A stretch of DNA of 64,000 nt from Stereum hirsutum FP-91666 SS1 (taxonomy: Eukaryota; Basidiomycota; Agaricomycetes; Russulales; Stereaceae): the NCBI RefSeq assembly GCF_000264905.1, contig NW_006763137.1, positions 1,418,339 to 1,482,338 on the forward strand. Direction: 5' to 3'. Below the pieces are notes generated by a model that saw only the letters and a list, made by a program, of their open reading frames with translations, was not told the origin of the DNA and did no database searches. Positions 10,580 to 22,415 of this stretch are shown one piece after another. The translations under genes and the position numbers were made by a program. The first letter of the stretch is position 1. The number at the start of each line of letters is the position of its first letter.

Positions 10580-10840
10580 GGGCAGTTACAGTAGCTAGCA
10601 TTGGTGATGCAGACCAAGTATGACCGCAACATCACCTTCGGTCTGAATAAACAGGGAGTGATTCGCGCAGAATAGACAAGAATCCAATTCCGAGTAAGTA
10701 CCTGAGCGGTATACCGTATTAGTACGCTGGTACTGTTGTATCATCAAGACTCTTGGTAGCCAGTCATCTCGCAGTTTGTTCTGGAAAATGACAGGCGAAG
10801 CACAACATGGGGCATGCATGAGCATTACAAATAAATGCAT
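10580..10840. mobile_element. Decayed end of a second Tc1-like element
   Basis: The sequence from about 10588 (ACAGTAGCTAGCATTGG ... GGTCTGAATAA) resembles, in the same orientation, the sequence downstream of the intact transposase stop (ACTGTAGCTAGTATTTGG ... GCCTGAATAA at about 9249-9290). It looks like the 3' end of a related, degraded element abutting the intact one. No usable frame remains. Confidence 0.4.
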
Positions 10841-12590
10841 GAGAAATGCATGGCCATGTCAGGTCTGCATGGATCTGCGTGGAAACGCTCGGATCATCAT
10901 GGTAGCCCTATGGCTATAGTATTCAACAATCTGCATGGAAGATGGATTGCCAGTATTTTATCATTATATAACACTCATTACTATTCCTCATCATTTCAGG
11001 TATAAATAAGCATGCCACCCATACATGATCATCTCACTGCTAATTCCGTGGTGCAGGACTGACAAAACAAATCCACATGCTGTCCACTATCGTTCTCATG
11101 TCCTGCAGGAAATAGCTGTTCAGCGACTACTAGTGCATAACGACCAGGAAGAAATCATCACCATCGGTATTTAAGAAATTAATATGTAAGATTGAACATC
11201 ATAGTCTTCGCGCCAGCCGTCGCTCCCCACGCGCAGCAGAGTAGGTTACCAGTGAGGAATCATGGTAAGTTTCTCAGCGCTCAAGCACCTCTCCTATTCC
11301 AGCAACACGATATACGAAGAGAACAAAAGTTGGCTCGATCTGCCGTGTCCATGAGCTCGATTGGGTATCGCAGAAGCCCTCTCGAAGCCCTGAAAAAAAA
11401 TCTCAGAGCGCGTAACAATAGGCACCAAATAGCAAAGACGCTTACCTTCAGCCTCTACCGTGTTGACTAAGTTATCAAGATACGTTCACAAACTGCCTAG
11501 CGCTTTCTGATGGATCTCTAGGATTCCGAGCCTAATCCACAAGGAAGAGCCTTATCGTTTCCGAGTCCCTAGAACGGCTACCAGTATCTAGGGATTCCGA
11601 TTGCCTGACAAGCCCCATTATTTTCCCCTCATATCACTCCGAGAGATCAATGAGAGCGTCTCTGTTACGCCGAGATACTGATCTTCTTCGACGAATTGTC
11701 GACAAAAATGAGACTGACTCGAATGCCCAACTGATGCTTGCAAAGCGTGGTCAACATGAGCCCGACAGACTGCGCGCACTTCGTGACACAAGACATAGAG
11801 AGCAATTCCAAGTTGAGGCTGGCAAGAGTAGCTCTGAGCTTGCATCGGAAGGTACAGTAGAGGTGAAAAGGTTGATGTTGGACGAAAGTTTCCATTGCGT
11901 GGACTTGCAAATTCGCGGACAAACTGTCGGAGTTCAAACCCTCTTGTATTGAACCTTCCGCGCAGCGCGGTCAATCCAATGCGACTCTGGCCAGAAAGGA
12001 CGGGCGAGCGGGATCGGAACGAGTCTAGGCGAGCACTATGTATCGACTGGCTACTCTGGCGCTACTGCTTCTGTGCGGAAAGACCTACTATGATGAGCGA
12101 CGGGCTCATCGACGTTCATCTGCGAGGCTATCGTCATGCCTGTATTTCTCAATGCCGAGTAGACAGCGTCTAGTCAAAGGCGCGCCATGCATCCCAGGAA
12201 ACTCATGTGAACAGTGACGAGCGTCAGTCGTATCCAAAGTAGAACTCACCCATTTCTTGACCTCAAACACGGTCACTCAAGCATTACCCGGAGATCGTAC
12301 CACGTCAGCTCTAGGCTGCTCAACCCGAATCTGAGTAGAGATGGGTTTGGAATCATGATGATGCATGCATGAGTGAAGAAAAACGAAACAGCCACGGCGC
12401 ATTAAAAGCAATGATAATGAGAAAGCACCACCACTGCGGGCTGCACATATATGTATATGTATGTAAGAGTGTGTTGAGAGAAGAATTCGAATCCTATGCC
12501 ATGGAGCCCACAACATAACTCAACTCCTCTTCCTATCCCTCTTCCTCTCCCTTCCCTCCCCTCTGATCCTCAACGACTGAACCTCTTCTT
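10841..12590. other. Stretch without a supported gene
   Basis: The stretch contains overlapping short frames on both strands around 11618-11974 with no domain and no coding bias. A phrase around 11207-11255 (cgcgccagccgtcgctcc... cagagtagg) recurs diverged near 14663-14711 on the other side of the mL44 gene, so it is probably old mobile DNA. Confidence 0.35.
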
Positions 12591-14095
12591 CTACCGCCCA
12601 ACAACCGCGGAGTCTCCACTACCCGCATCCATCCTCGGCCTCTCGGCGCTCCTGATTCCGCTCCTCCCCGCACTGCCCAACAGAACTTCGGATTCTCCAA
12701 GCGAACCGGGGATGAATTCGGCTTCAAGGGGTTCAGATGCAGATGAGGAAGGTGAGGAGGAGGGTGAGGACGAGGATGAGAAGAGGGCGTCGGGGGTGAA
12801 GCCGAGGAAGGTGGAGGTGGGGAGGTGGACTTCGTGTGGAGGGGTGCGGGAGAGGTAGAGTCGGTGGAGGGCGTCTTCACATGCCTGTGGTGGGGGTCGG
12901 GGGTGATAGGAGTATGTGTTAGTATGGTATTTCGGTTTATGGATTGAGATTGGGGAAGTATGATGGTGAGAGGAAAACGGAACGCGGTTCGGGCGTACGT
13001 GGTCACGTGATGGACGCGGAATGAAACGAGCGTAAATTCTAACGCAGAGCACGCGTGGAATGGAGTCCAAAGGAAGGACAGACAAAGGAGATACGCACTC
13101 GGTATTCAGCCATCTTCAACGAGCTTCCGAAGCCTTCTCCCAGCTTATCCACACCGGAGTAAGCACCCACCACGAACACAGGAGATATCGAGTGTCGACC
13201 TGTCTCCTTGAGCAATCTGTACAGTTTCACAATGACAAATCATTCGTAAGAAACATAGTATCAGTATCACCAGAAGATATACACACCGGGTAACAGGCTT
13301 CTCGCGTCCGTATTTGGCGACGGTCTCTATGAGGTTCAACCTCGGGTCGGTGAACTTGAGCATAGTTCGAATGTCCACGTCTCGGCTGAGGAAAAAGGTG
13401 TGTGCGAATGATCGTGCGGTGGGGAGAGAGCGTTGTTGATAGACGAGTGCAGTCAGTGCGCGCGGTATTGACGAGAGCGCGGTCGCGTGCAGTATTGGCG
13501 GTCGCATTGGATTTGGTGGCTACGGGTACGGCTTTAACGCTGCGCATGAGCAAAACAGAAGTAGATGATGACGCACTGTTCTATGCCATCGTAGGAGAGG
13601 AGCGGCACCGATCTCTTTCGCGACACTGGCACAAGTCTGGGGGCCAACGTAGGCACTTACGGCTGCCTTGAGAACCCTCGTCGGAAGATGTGGATAGGAT
13701 GTATGGAGGAACTCGGACGCGAAGAGACCGAGCAGGGAGTTACCTAGCGTCGCTAGATTGCCATTCGCGTTTAACGACTGCTCGTCCGGATTGTGTTTCG
13801 AGTAGAAAGGAAGGTATGACGGGTGGGTGCAGGCCTGCTCGATCTCCTTATTGGACAGCACTTGGGCGAGACCTATACGATGGGCGAGAGCGGTGAATGT
13901 AGACTGAGGTGACGGTTGGAGGGCAGCCCATGTCTGGGGGTCCCAGTCTCCCCATTTCGAGGTGGAAGGGGTGCCCGGTGGAGGATGGCGGAGGGCGCCT
14001 TTTGGAGGGAATTTTGGGAGCTGGGAGATGGGGACCGAGACTAGCTTTGCGGCTGTGGATGCGAAGCGCTTTTGAACATGGCGACTCGTAGACAT
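12591..14095 (-). CDS. MRPL44: Mitochondrial large-subunit ribosomal protein mL44 (RNase III-like fold)
   Basis: Four exons (14095-13577, 13519-13287, 13216-13099, 12884-12591) give 387 residues. The N-terminus (MSTSRHVQKRFASTAAK) is a basic mitochondrial presequence. Residues of about 75-240 form the RNase III-like domain (HPSYLPFYSKHNPDEQSLNA, RALTALVYQQRSLPTARSF, FFLSRDVDI). After that a double-stranded-RNA-binding-like segment (SPVFVVGAYSGVDKLGEGFG) follows. mL44 (MRPL3 in budding yeast) is a structural component of the mitoribosome large subunit and pairs with a second RNase III-like subunit. The acidic RNase III signature is not conserved, as expected for a non-catalytic subunit. The C-terminal ~80 residues are a poorly conserved Ser/Pro/Glu tail. 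All exon phases agree. Confidence 0.9.
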
Positions 14096-15513
14096 CGACC
14101 GAGACAGTGAACAAGCTAGCGACAGTCGGTGACGAGCTCGTGTTGTTTGTTCGCGAGTCCGACTTCGTTATGTTCGCGTCGCCCAAATTTTGGCTGTCCG
14201 GACTCTTCCGGCACGCGACCTCCTCTTCCGCTCAGCGCACGAGTGTTGCTTCATCCACCGTCTGTGTCTTTTCTTTCCTGGATTACCTTTTACAAAAGGG
14301 ACCGTATGCGATCTGGGGCTAGTGTCAAGCTCTTCTCCTGACTGTCTTGGTCGAACCTTCTCCTTGCGAGGGGACTAAATATTTGCAACATGGTTCGTTG
14401 CAGGTACTTGCTTGCGACATCACAAGAATGGCTGTCAAATTCTGGGAACTTTTGTATATTTCTAGGGGAGCTTTCGTGCTGTTCAGCTGCTTCAGGAATT
14501 GTTCTGTGCCGTCTCTCTTAAGACTTGTGGAATCCTTGTGCCCGTCGGTTTATCCTGACCAATCTGCTTAAAGACGCAACGTTTCGGCGATCAGGACAAG
14601 AAATCGATGTTACAGACTCTGCATATTTTAAGAGGTTCAACGCCGTTATCCTACGCAGAGTACTCGCGCCAGTCGTCACTCCTCCCGTGTAGCAGAGTAG
14701 GTCACTAGTCTACTCTATGCCTTGGAAGCCGCAGACTTCTCGATGGCACTCCGGAATCGAAGACGCCGGTTTTCCTCGAATAATGTGAGTCGTGCAGTAA
14801 CCTTCGTGGCTATAAACATAGACATTTGAACGATCGATAGTTTATATTAGTTCCCTCATTATTGACCTCTCAAATATTTCCATCAAGACAAGGCCTCTTC
14901 GACATCATCGGCTCTTTCACTCTACCGACAATCATACCATCCTCAACCACTACTTACGCGAAGGAAAGTCCTGTTTGAGACTCTCGAGAACTCAGAATGA
15001 TCTAGATGGTCTCGCCGAGACACTTATGAGATGACAGAATACCTGAGAGGGTGGTGGGCAGTGCAGTAGACCACCGCGCGAATCCGGCTATAGCAACATA
15101 CAGTACATTGTATTGCTGTCATATATACAACCCATTAGCTAGACAATCAAATATGCCATCCTCCAAGCTAGAAGTTCGCCGTAAGAGACCTACAAACTTG
15201 AGAGAGGAAACACGAATTACGCTGGCCACAGTGGCACTTGAACGTGTTCCGCTCAGGGGAAGCCGCGGACGGGAATGGCCGTGGCACCCAGAACGTCTGT
15301 ACCGCCCTTGACCTGCACAGCCCGCTATACTTCCCCCTCGAGTTTCACGCCTTCCAGACTCGCTTTATTCCCCTTCGAGCCCGACGTCTCCATCACAGCC
15401 TTTTCAGCACGTCTGCATCGCTAGCCGGATTGTCTCTTTCTTAACGGCCACGTCGTTCGCGACTAGGATAGGACCCCCACCCGAGCTTTGAACGGAACGT
15501 GCGACGTCGAACG
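14096..15513. other. Intergenic stretch between divergent genes mL44 and RhoGAP
   Basis: This must contain both promoters. A diverged copy of the dispersed phrase at 11207 lies at about 14663-14711. No convincing gene; frames at 15051-15444 have no recognisable features. Confidence 0.4.
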
Positions 15514-18500
15514 ATGGCCGTGCTGTCACTACCGCTCTCGTTCACCAACTCGTTCTGGTCACAGGACTATAGGAAAGGTCTCGAGGTGCTTTACCAGAAG
15601 CTGGGACAGGTTCGTCTTGTCGCATGTTGCGTTCCTGAGGTACACGGTCTTAAGCAGGATATGTTGTCCACGTAGGGTGTCGCCGAGAATGACGAGATCA
15701 TAGCGTTCATACGGGTACGAACATATCTTCACTGGTCTTGTCAATCATTCCTGAACTTGACAGTCTGTAAACATAACAGGCTCGCGCTGTCGCAGAAGGC
15801 CACATCGCTGCTGCGTTGTCGCATCCTCCTCCGCAAGGTGCGTTCGGGTCCAATGCTATTTCACATCGACTAAAGGTAGCTGCTGTGCAGGAACTGGCTT
15901 CAACACGGATGATGGAGCGACGCTGCTCATGGCCTTCCGTGGCCTGCAGGCAGAGACGGCCAAACAAGGCGAGGCGCACAGAAATATCTCTCATGAGTTG
16001 CATACCCTCGTCGCAGACCCATTTCAGGAATGGGCTGCCGGCTACAAGGTAACGTGTTCTGCCTCCTAATGATCCACCATAATATTAATTAACGGTTGAC
16101 TACAGGAGAGGTTGCGGAATAGCAAGCATACCCTGGTGGACGGATACCTGAGGAACTACGAGCACTCGCAGTCCGAGGTGCGTGGATACAACATCAATGA
16201 CTGGACAAATATTCATCATGTTACGTACAGGTCAATAAACTGAAGAACACGTACTTGACTAAAGTTCGCAAAGCGGACGAGGCTGAGGACGACGCGAAAT
16301 TCGCGCCTAACAACGACTTCAGCGACAAGTATACCACCTCTCCCCGCCTAGCCCCACAGACTGGCAGCACCACCACCACCACCACAGGTGGACAACCCCC
16401 TCAACGCGGCGCCAGCATCTCTGACCGTATCGCCCAACGTCTCAAAGACATCCAGCGCAGGACCGCCACTGCCACCGCCTCTGCGACCGCTTCGCCCGAA
16501 GCATCAAAGTACGAGCTCCCTCCCGAAGACGATACCAATGAGAAAGATGGTCTGCTCCCCGCAAAGGTCGACAAAGGCAAGGGCAAAGCGGTCGACTTGC
16601 CAGAGGCCCCGCCGCAACTCAGTGTGTCCCCACCCCCGTTGTCGCCCCCGTTGCCACCCTCGAAACTGGGGCTCGAGATCCCTCCATCGTCGCCGATGCC
16701 GCCTCCCCCGCCTTCGCCAATGCTCGTGGCGGGCCTTTCGCTGCCTCCTCAGGCTATCTCGTCGCTTCTCACCCGTGCTGCCGCCGAGCTTCCTCTCCGT
16801 CCTGTGCGCTTCCCTCTCCTGGGTGAATACCCCGACTGCTTCAGTGGCGAAGAGTTCGTCGTCTGGTTGAACGAGAACGTCCAAGGGTTTGGAGGAAGCC
16901 TCGACCGCGCTGAAGACGCTGCGAAGGACCTTACCGAGCGTGATGGGCTGCTCCGTCGCGTGGGCGAGTTCGGAAACTCGTTCGAGAGTTCCGACGATGC
17001 GTTCTACCAGTTCAGGACCAAGGCCTTCGACCTCGACAAGACCGTCGCCCGTCCCGCCGATGCCGTCTCTTCTCCTCAGAAATTGACCCCCGTGGCGGAG
17101 AACATCATGAAGCGCGGCAACAGCCTGTTCAACGTCGTCTCCAAAGCTCTCAATGCGAACGGGCAGGCCGAACCCCCTCACGTTCGTGCGCGTGCCGATG
17201 CCGAAGCCGCGGACAAGACGTATCGTATCGCTGTGCGCAAGCTCGACAGGCAGCGTCTCGGGCTCGAGGAACGTATGGAGGACACGTTCAAGACTTTGCA
17301 GAAGTGGGAAGTCGATCGTCTGCGGGCCGTCAAGACCGTTTTGCTCCAATACCACGGAACGCTGTCGAACCTCCCGCGGTCGCTCGAGCCTAGTCTTGAG
17401 AGGTCGAACACACTTATTTCGGCGTATTTGCCAGAGGCGGATTTGAATGCGTTGATTGAGAGGTATAGGACGGGTCCGTTCAGGCCGCATCCGCATTTGT
17501 ATGAGAGCGTGAGTCATGATGAGAGCGATGTGGTGTTTGGGATCGATTTGAGGAAGTGGTATGAGGGCGGGTGGAGTATGGTGAAGAGTGGGGAGGAGAG
17601 GAAGGAGGTTGTGCCGCCGGTGTTAACGGCGCTTTTGGAAGGGCTGACTGCGGCATATCCAAAGATCGAGAACGATGAAGGTTAGTGCTCTCCGCCTCTT
17701 GTTTTTCGGAACATTTTGTCGACTAATTGGATTATTTGCCGTCGATCTGCAGAGAAGAGGAAGACGTGGATCTACGAGGTTCCACTGCCCGCTGTGCATC
17801 ATCTCAGGGAAAGCTTGAACGCCGTAGAGCCCGAGCAACCGATCCCAACAGAGATCCTGACGAAATACGACCCTCCGGTGCTCGCTAGTGCCGTCAAGCT
17901 GTGGACCCTCGAGCTGGACCCTCCTCTGGCGCTCTGGGAAGGCTGGGAAGAGATTCGTCGCATCTATCCTATTGGTGAGTATTTTTGAACATGGTGCTTC
18001 GCTTTGAAAGAAATGAGCTGAAGGTGCTGTGCGTGGTTCCCTTCTGGAATAGTCGGTTCTGCTGTGTTCGAAGATGCGGCAGCGGAGGCGGCACATCTTG
18101 AACAGCTTCAAGGGGCATTACAGCGATTGCCGAAGGTTCATCTTTACGTCTTGGACGCTTTGGTGTCTCACCTGAACAAGTGAGCATCTTTACCTTTTTG
18201 GGCCCTGAAGGTCCTATTCTGAGCCAATGTCTTTGCGTAGACTTATCGAAAGCACGACCTCCGAGGAACCAAACGAGGTATATGTCACGAAGCTTGCGCT
18301 TTCGATTGGCAGGAGTATGTTTAATTCTTCTTCTCTACGATACGTTTTACTGACGTGGTTACTCGTCTTCAGCTGTCCTCCGGCCAAAGTTCGAGACGGA
18401 GATGTCGATTCAAGACCGGCATCCTGCCAGTAAGTTCCGGCCACCGTCTTCGTAGCGTGGCGCCTCTGATCACCTTTGCCTTGCAGTGTTCTTCATTGAC

Positions 18501-19625
18501 CTTATCAAGCACTACCAAGAGCTCATCCCAACGACGCTCGCGAAGAAGAAACGCGAATCGGAGCGCAAACTACCAATCCGCAAACGCACCGCCCCCATCG
18601 ACATGCGTATGTCTCGTTCCCGCCTTTCCGTAGGCACCGACGCTCGCGAATGGCTCGCAGCACAGCGTGCGAACGGGACTGTCCCTCCTCCCGTTCCTCC
18701 TGTGCCATCCAAAATCGAAACAGGCGCACCGCCTGTGACAGAAGTCCAGACCCAGCTTTCGGCTGGGACTGTACAGTCACCACCGACTGTGAGCCCGGTG
18801 CAGGAAAAACCGGAGGAAGCTGCTGAACTACCGCCGGTGTTGTCCATTCCTGCTCCGGAACAGCCTCCTGTTCCCGAGTTCGTTCCCCCTCCGCCCCCGG
18901 TTCCCCAACAACCTCCTATCGTCGAGGCAGCTGCTCCGGAGCCCGTGCGTCCTTCGTTCAAGGAGCCCCCTCCTGAACTCGACGACCTTCCCCCTCGTCC
19001 TCCCGCTTTCAGGGAGCCCGATCTCGGTGACGTTTCGCCTCCGCCTCCCAGGCCTACGTTCGCCGAGCCCAAAGAATCGATAGACGACGTCGACCTGAAG
19101 TCCCCCTCATCTGCAACCTTTGTCTCTCCCAGCGAAACGCCCAGGTCTTCGAGCCCCAAGAGCCCCGCCGTCCGCGTCCGGACTCCACTCTCCGCCGCTT
19201 CCCCCACCGCTCGCAAGTTTACCTCTCGAAGCCCTTCGCCACCCCCCTCCGCTACAGAAGACCGTCCCATCGCTGGCGCGGGTAACCGTGCGTCACTCTC
19301 GAGACATGCATCGGGCGAAGCTAGCCGCGTCAGGGGTCCCAGGGGCTCGAGGCCACCTAGGACGGGAGGTGGGAGTAGTGTGAGCAATATGGTGGCGAAC
19401 TTGAACAGGAATTCATTGGCTGGTTCGCCGACGTCGCCTAGCGCGAGGCCAACATCTCCGCCTGGAAGTGCGACCAGTGGGGGGTTTAAGGGGAGACCGG
19501 CGAGTACTCTAATCGAGGACCGGAGGAGGAGTTTGAATAGGGTGGGTGGGACGACTGGGTCAAGGCCCGGGAGCTTATCGAGGAGGACGATGGAGAGCGA
19601 CGCGGAGGATAATATTGTCAATTGA
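15514..19625 (+). CDS. F-BAR / DEP / RhoGAP protein (Rgd2-like)
   Basis: Eleven exons (15514-15609, 15676-15714, 15780-15837, 15891-16048, 16106-16177, 16231-17680, 17753-17974, 18053-18179, 18241-18314, 18373-18429, 18487-19625) encode 1163 residues. The N-terminus (SFTNSFWSQDYRKGLEVLYQ) opens an F-BAR domain to about residue 175, which senses membrane curvature. A Pro-rich stretch precedes a DEP domain (about 330-410, FPLLGEYPDCFSGEEFVVWL). The second half of the F-BAR follows (about 420-610), then a RhoGAP domain (about 625-800, ending FFIDLIKHYQEL). The last ~330 residues are disordered Pro/Ser/Arg-rich. This order matches yeast Rgd2, a GAP for Cdc42/Rho5 in polarity and cell-wall control. 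The usual arginine-finger motif GIFRxSG is not seen where the GAP domain starts (YEVPLPAVHHLRESLN), so catalysis may differ. Confidence 0.9.
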
Positions 19626-20323
19626 AGTGTCGTTGGATAGGCGATGCGAAGTGATGCTGGGATCTAAGTATATCGGGGATGCTGACTGTTGATATTTTGG
19701 TTTGGGACTTGGGGCTGGGGACTGGTGTGTCTTGGAAAGGTTGGGTCCTGTGGACTGTTCATACGTGGTCTCTAAGATTTGTCTACATGCTCCTTTTTAC
19801 GTTTCTTTTGGCCTTGAATTATGTCCTTTCATACCATATGCACAATGCTTGCGTCAATATATCCTATAGTCTTCAACTAACCCTCTTACCTGACTGGCCG
19901 TGCTTCTTGGGCGGATCCGCACTGGCGTTTGTTCAAGGCCACAGCACGGAGTAGACGGAGGTAAAACGGAAGCAATCGTGGCTTCTGAGCATGACATTGA
20001 CAGGACAGGTTCAACATACAGAGGAGAGAAACATGCAAACAGATTTATGGTGTGGTATAAGTACATCGTAACTTACAATGAAACGATGAGAGTAAAAGTA
20101 TGGGGTGAGATATACATGAGATTTGTAGAAATGCAGTCGTTCCATTCATCGAAAGTCCGAAGAAAAAAAGAGCAAGACGCCACACTTTGATATGCGGATG
20201 TGGCGCGAACACAGACAAGAAAAGTTGCAAAGACCGACTCCAAGTCAGGACATAGCAAAGTCCTTGTAGATCATCTTTGTTGACTCAGGGTCACCATGAT
20301 CGAGTCAACGATCGGGAACCAGG
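19626..20323. other. Intergenic stretch between convergent genes
   Basis: Lies between the stops of the RhoGAP gene and the first of two tandem paralogues; presumably the 3' untranslated regions of both. No gene is seen. Confidence 0.5.
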
Positions 20324-21382
20324 CTATTTCGGCTTGGGCTTGGGCCTGCTCGGACCGACCACTGGCTTGTTAGGTCGTCCTTGAGGAGCATTCTTTCCAG
20401 TCGAAGGTGCGGCGCCGGGTAACATCTCGTCTTCGTCTTCGTCGTCGGAAAGCGATATGGCCCGGGATGTGGGAGCACTATTCAGAGTGAACGAAAAGAG
20501 GTGTCAGAGATCAGTATATACATCCAAAGAGGTCGACTTACGCTCGGCCTCGAGGTCTGAATGTTACCTTTGGAATGCTTGGCAGTCTGGACTTTGGCTT
20601 GTCGGCTGGCTCAGTCGTGCTCCCTTGTTGGGATGGCTCGGCAGGAGCAGACGACGTCGATGGATGAGCAGGCTCGACCGGAGAAGCAGACGCAGTATCT
20701 TCATCTTCATCCGAGTCTTCGTATTGTGGTTGGTGCCTGTGCAGCAAAAAACCATGGGTCAGTAAGGATTATCAAAGTGAATATAATGGGTAGGATGTTG
20801 ACAAACCCTGCTTGTGAAGAGGAACCGCGAGGTATGAAGGAAGGCTTTGGTGTGGGCTTTGGCGTCGGCTTGGGCTTGGGCTTCGGTGGAGGACCGACCA
20901 CGGGTCGGTTGGGCCGTCCAGTATCTGCTGTCGAGGTAGCGCCTAATGTTTGCACGCCCTCTTCCTCGTCATCATCGTCTTCGTATCGAGGTTCGGGAGG
21001 CCTATCATGGGAACGGATCATCAAGTAGAAAAAGCAGTGTTAGACGAGAATTATCAGTCTCAACATTCTCGAACAAAGCTCACCCTGGTTTTCCGATGAC
21101 CCCGCGAGGTTTGAATAAAGGTTGGTTTGATGGCTTGCTCTCGACGGTGCTTTGAGTGGATTGTGATTGCTCAATAGCAACTGGAGGTGGAGATGGAGGC
21201 TCTGATGCGGCTGAGGCTGCGGTGTTGGGCACACTGGAGAAAATGCATGGTCAATAACGTCGAAGAAGAACAACTCATACAGAGGAAGCGTACAGTGCGT
21301 CTCGATCCTTCTCATCTGACTTCGACTTGGACGAAACGCAAGGAATAAACTTGAGCACGATCTTGGATAACGACCATGCCAT
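20324..21382 (-). CDS. Unrecognised small protein A, symmetric-exon paralogue
   Basis: Five exons (21382-21294, 21233-21084, 21001-20807, 20736-20542, 20477-20324) give 260 residues. All four introns interrupt codons after the second base, so the three inner exons (150, 195 and 195 nt) are symmetric and could be duplicated without shifting frame. The N-terminus is a short hydrophobic-basic helix with a cysteine (MAWSLSKIVLKFIPCVSS). The inner exons repeat a theme: an acidic block (YEDDDDEEEG, YEDSDEDED), then Ser/Pro spacer, then a block ending in a PRG motif (FKPRG, FIPRG, FRPRGRA) with GRPNRPVVG and KP repeats. It ends in KPKPKPK. I recognise no family. The N-terminus suggests peripheral membrane attachment, possibly lipidated, but this is inference. 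Confidence 0.75.
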
Positions 21383-22415
21383 GTTGACAGGTGGGGTTGG
21401 TAGACGGGACTGTGAGTGCGAAAGACGACTGGTTGATAAAGAGATTCGGTGCTGTGTAGGGATCAACGGTGCCGCAAGCGTCTATTGAATCACCAATAAA
21501 TTGTCGAGGGTGTCGATGAGTCGTATTGCTAACAAAGAAGCCCGGTTCGCTGTCGATGATCCGAGTGAGCTTTTGGGAGCTTCGCTATCTGGCTGGTTGT
21601 CGTGGTGGAGGATGGTAAGAAGCTGGCTTGAAAAAGAAAAGCAGCCGTTTTTATAGCGAACACAGGGGCTGTGTGGCGTTGGGCCTGTGGCCCAGCCCCA
21701 AGCAAATACACAGCAACTCACAGCCCCTGCTTCATTGAACGAATGTTTCGGCATAGGAAACGTAAACGACTTTGAATAGCTTGGCAGAACGGGCTGAAAG
21801 GGGAGTGACAAGAAATGAGATATCGATATCACACCCAAAACTTTAGATGTGCTCCCCGCTGAGGCCGTGAAACATGTCAGTGTTGTGCGATCGCAACACT
21901 TCATCGCTCTGATATGTCAGCGACGTCAATTCCATGACCAAGTACGACTTCCGCAGAAGTTCAGTCTCGAGACTGGCAGCCACGCACAGGTCGACGTCGG
22001 CACAAGGTCCGTCACGTTGTGTTCTTTCCGAGGATAGAGTTCTCAATGGAAACATCCCACCTTCGATGCTGCGTGAAGGCGAAAGTAAGGGGACGAGGCC
22101 AGGTATCCATTACACGGTACTACATATAGAACAACTCGAAGTATCATATAGAAAGCATTTGGTAAGCGTTTGGAAAACATTTGGAAAGCAGGCAGTGTAC
22201 GGTGTGTGATGAAAGAGTGGTCAGGAAAGTCCGAAATACGTGATAAGATTCCTATGGACTTGACAGAGAGAAGAAAAGGTAGTCCTAAGACATATCTTCG
22301 GCGTGTGCGAGAGATGATGATGATGATGAAACACAGAAGTCCAGGCCTGTAAGCGTCCAAAGCAACATCCTACATGGCCCACCCCTAGTCTTCCTCACAT
22401 AAATACCGACCGCCG
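21383..22415. other. Spacer between tandem paralogues A and B
   Basis: Presumably the promoter of A and the 3' region of B. A short ATG/GAT-rich microsatellite lies near 22313-22329. Frames around 21482-21904 have no recognisable features. Confidence 0.45.

Noticed and set aside
16504..17517. Long minus-strand frame (337 codons) opposite the RhoGAP gene
   Set aside because: It is a mirror of a well-supported coding exon with strong third-position GC; its translation is Arg/Leu/Glu-biased with no domain.
18512..19621. Minus-strand 369-codon Gly/Ser/Leu-rich frame
   Set aside because: Antisense shadow of the Pro/Ser-rich last exon of the RhoGAP gene.
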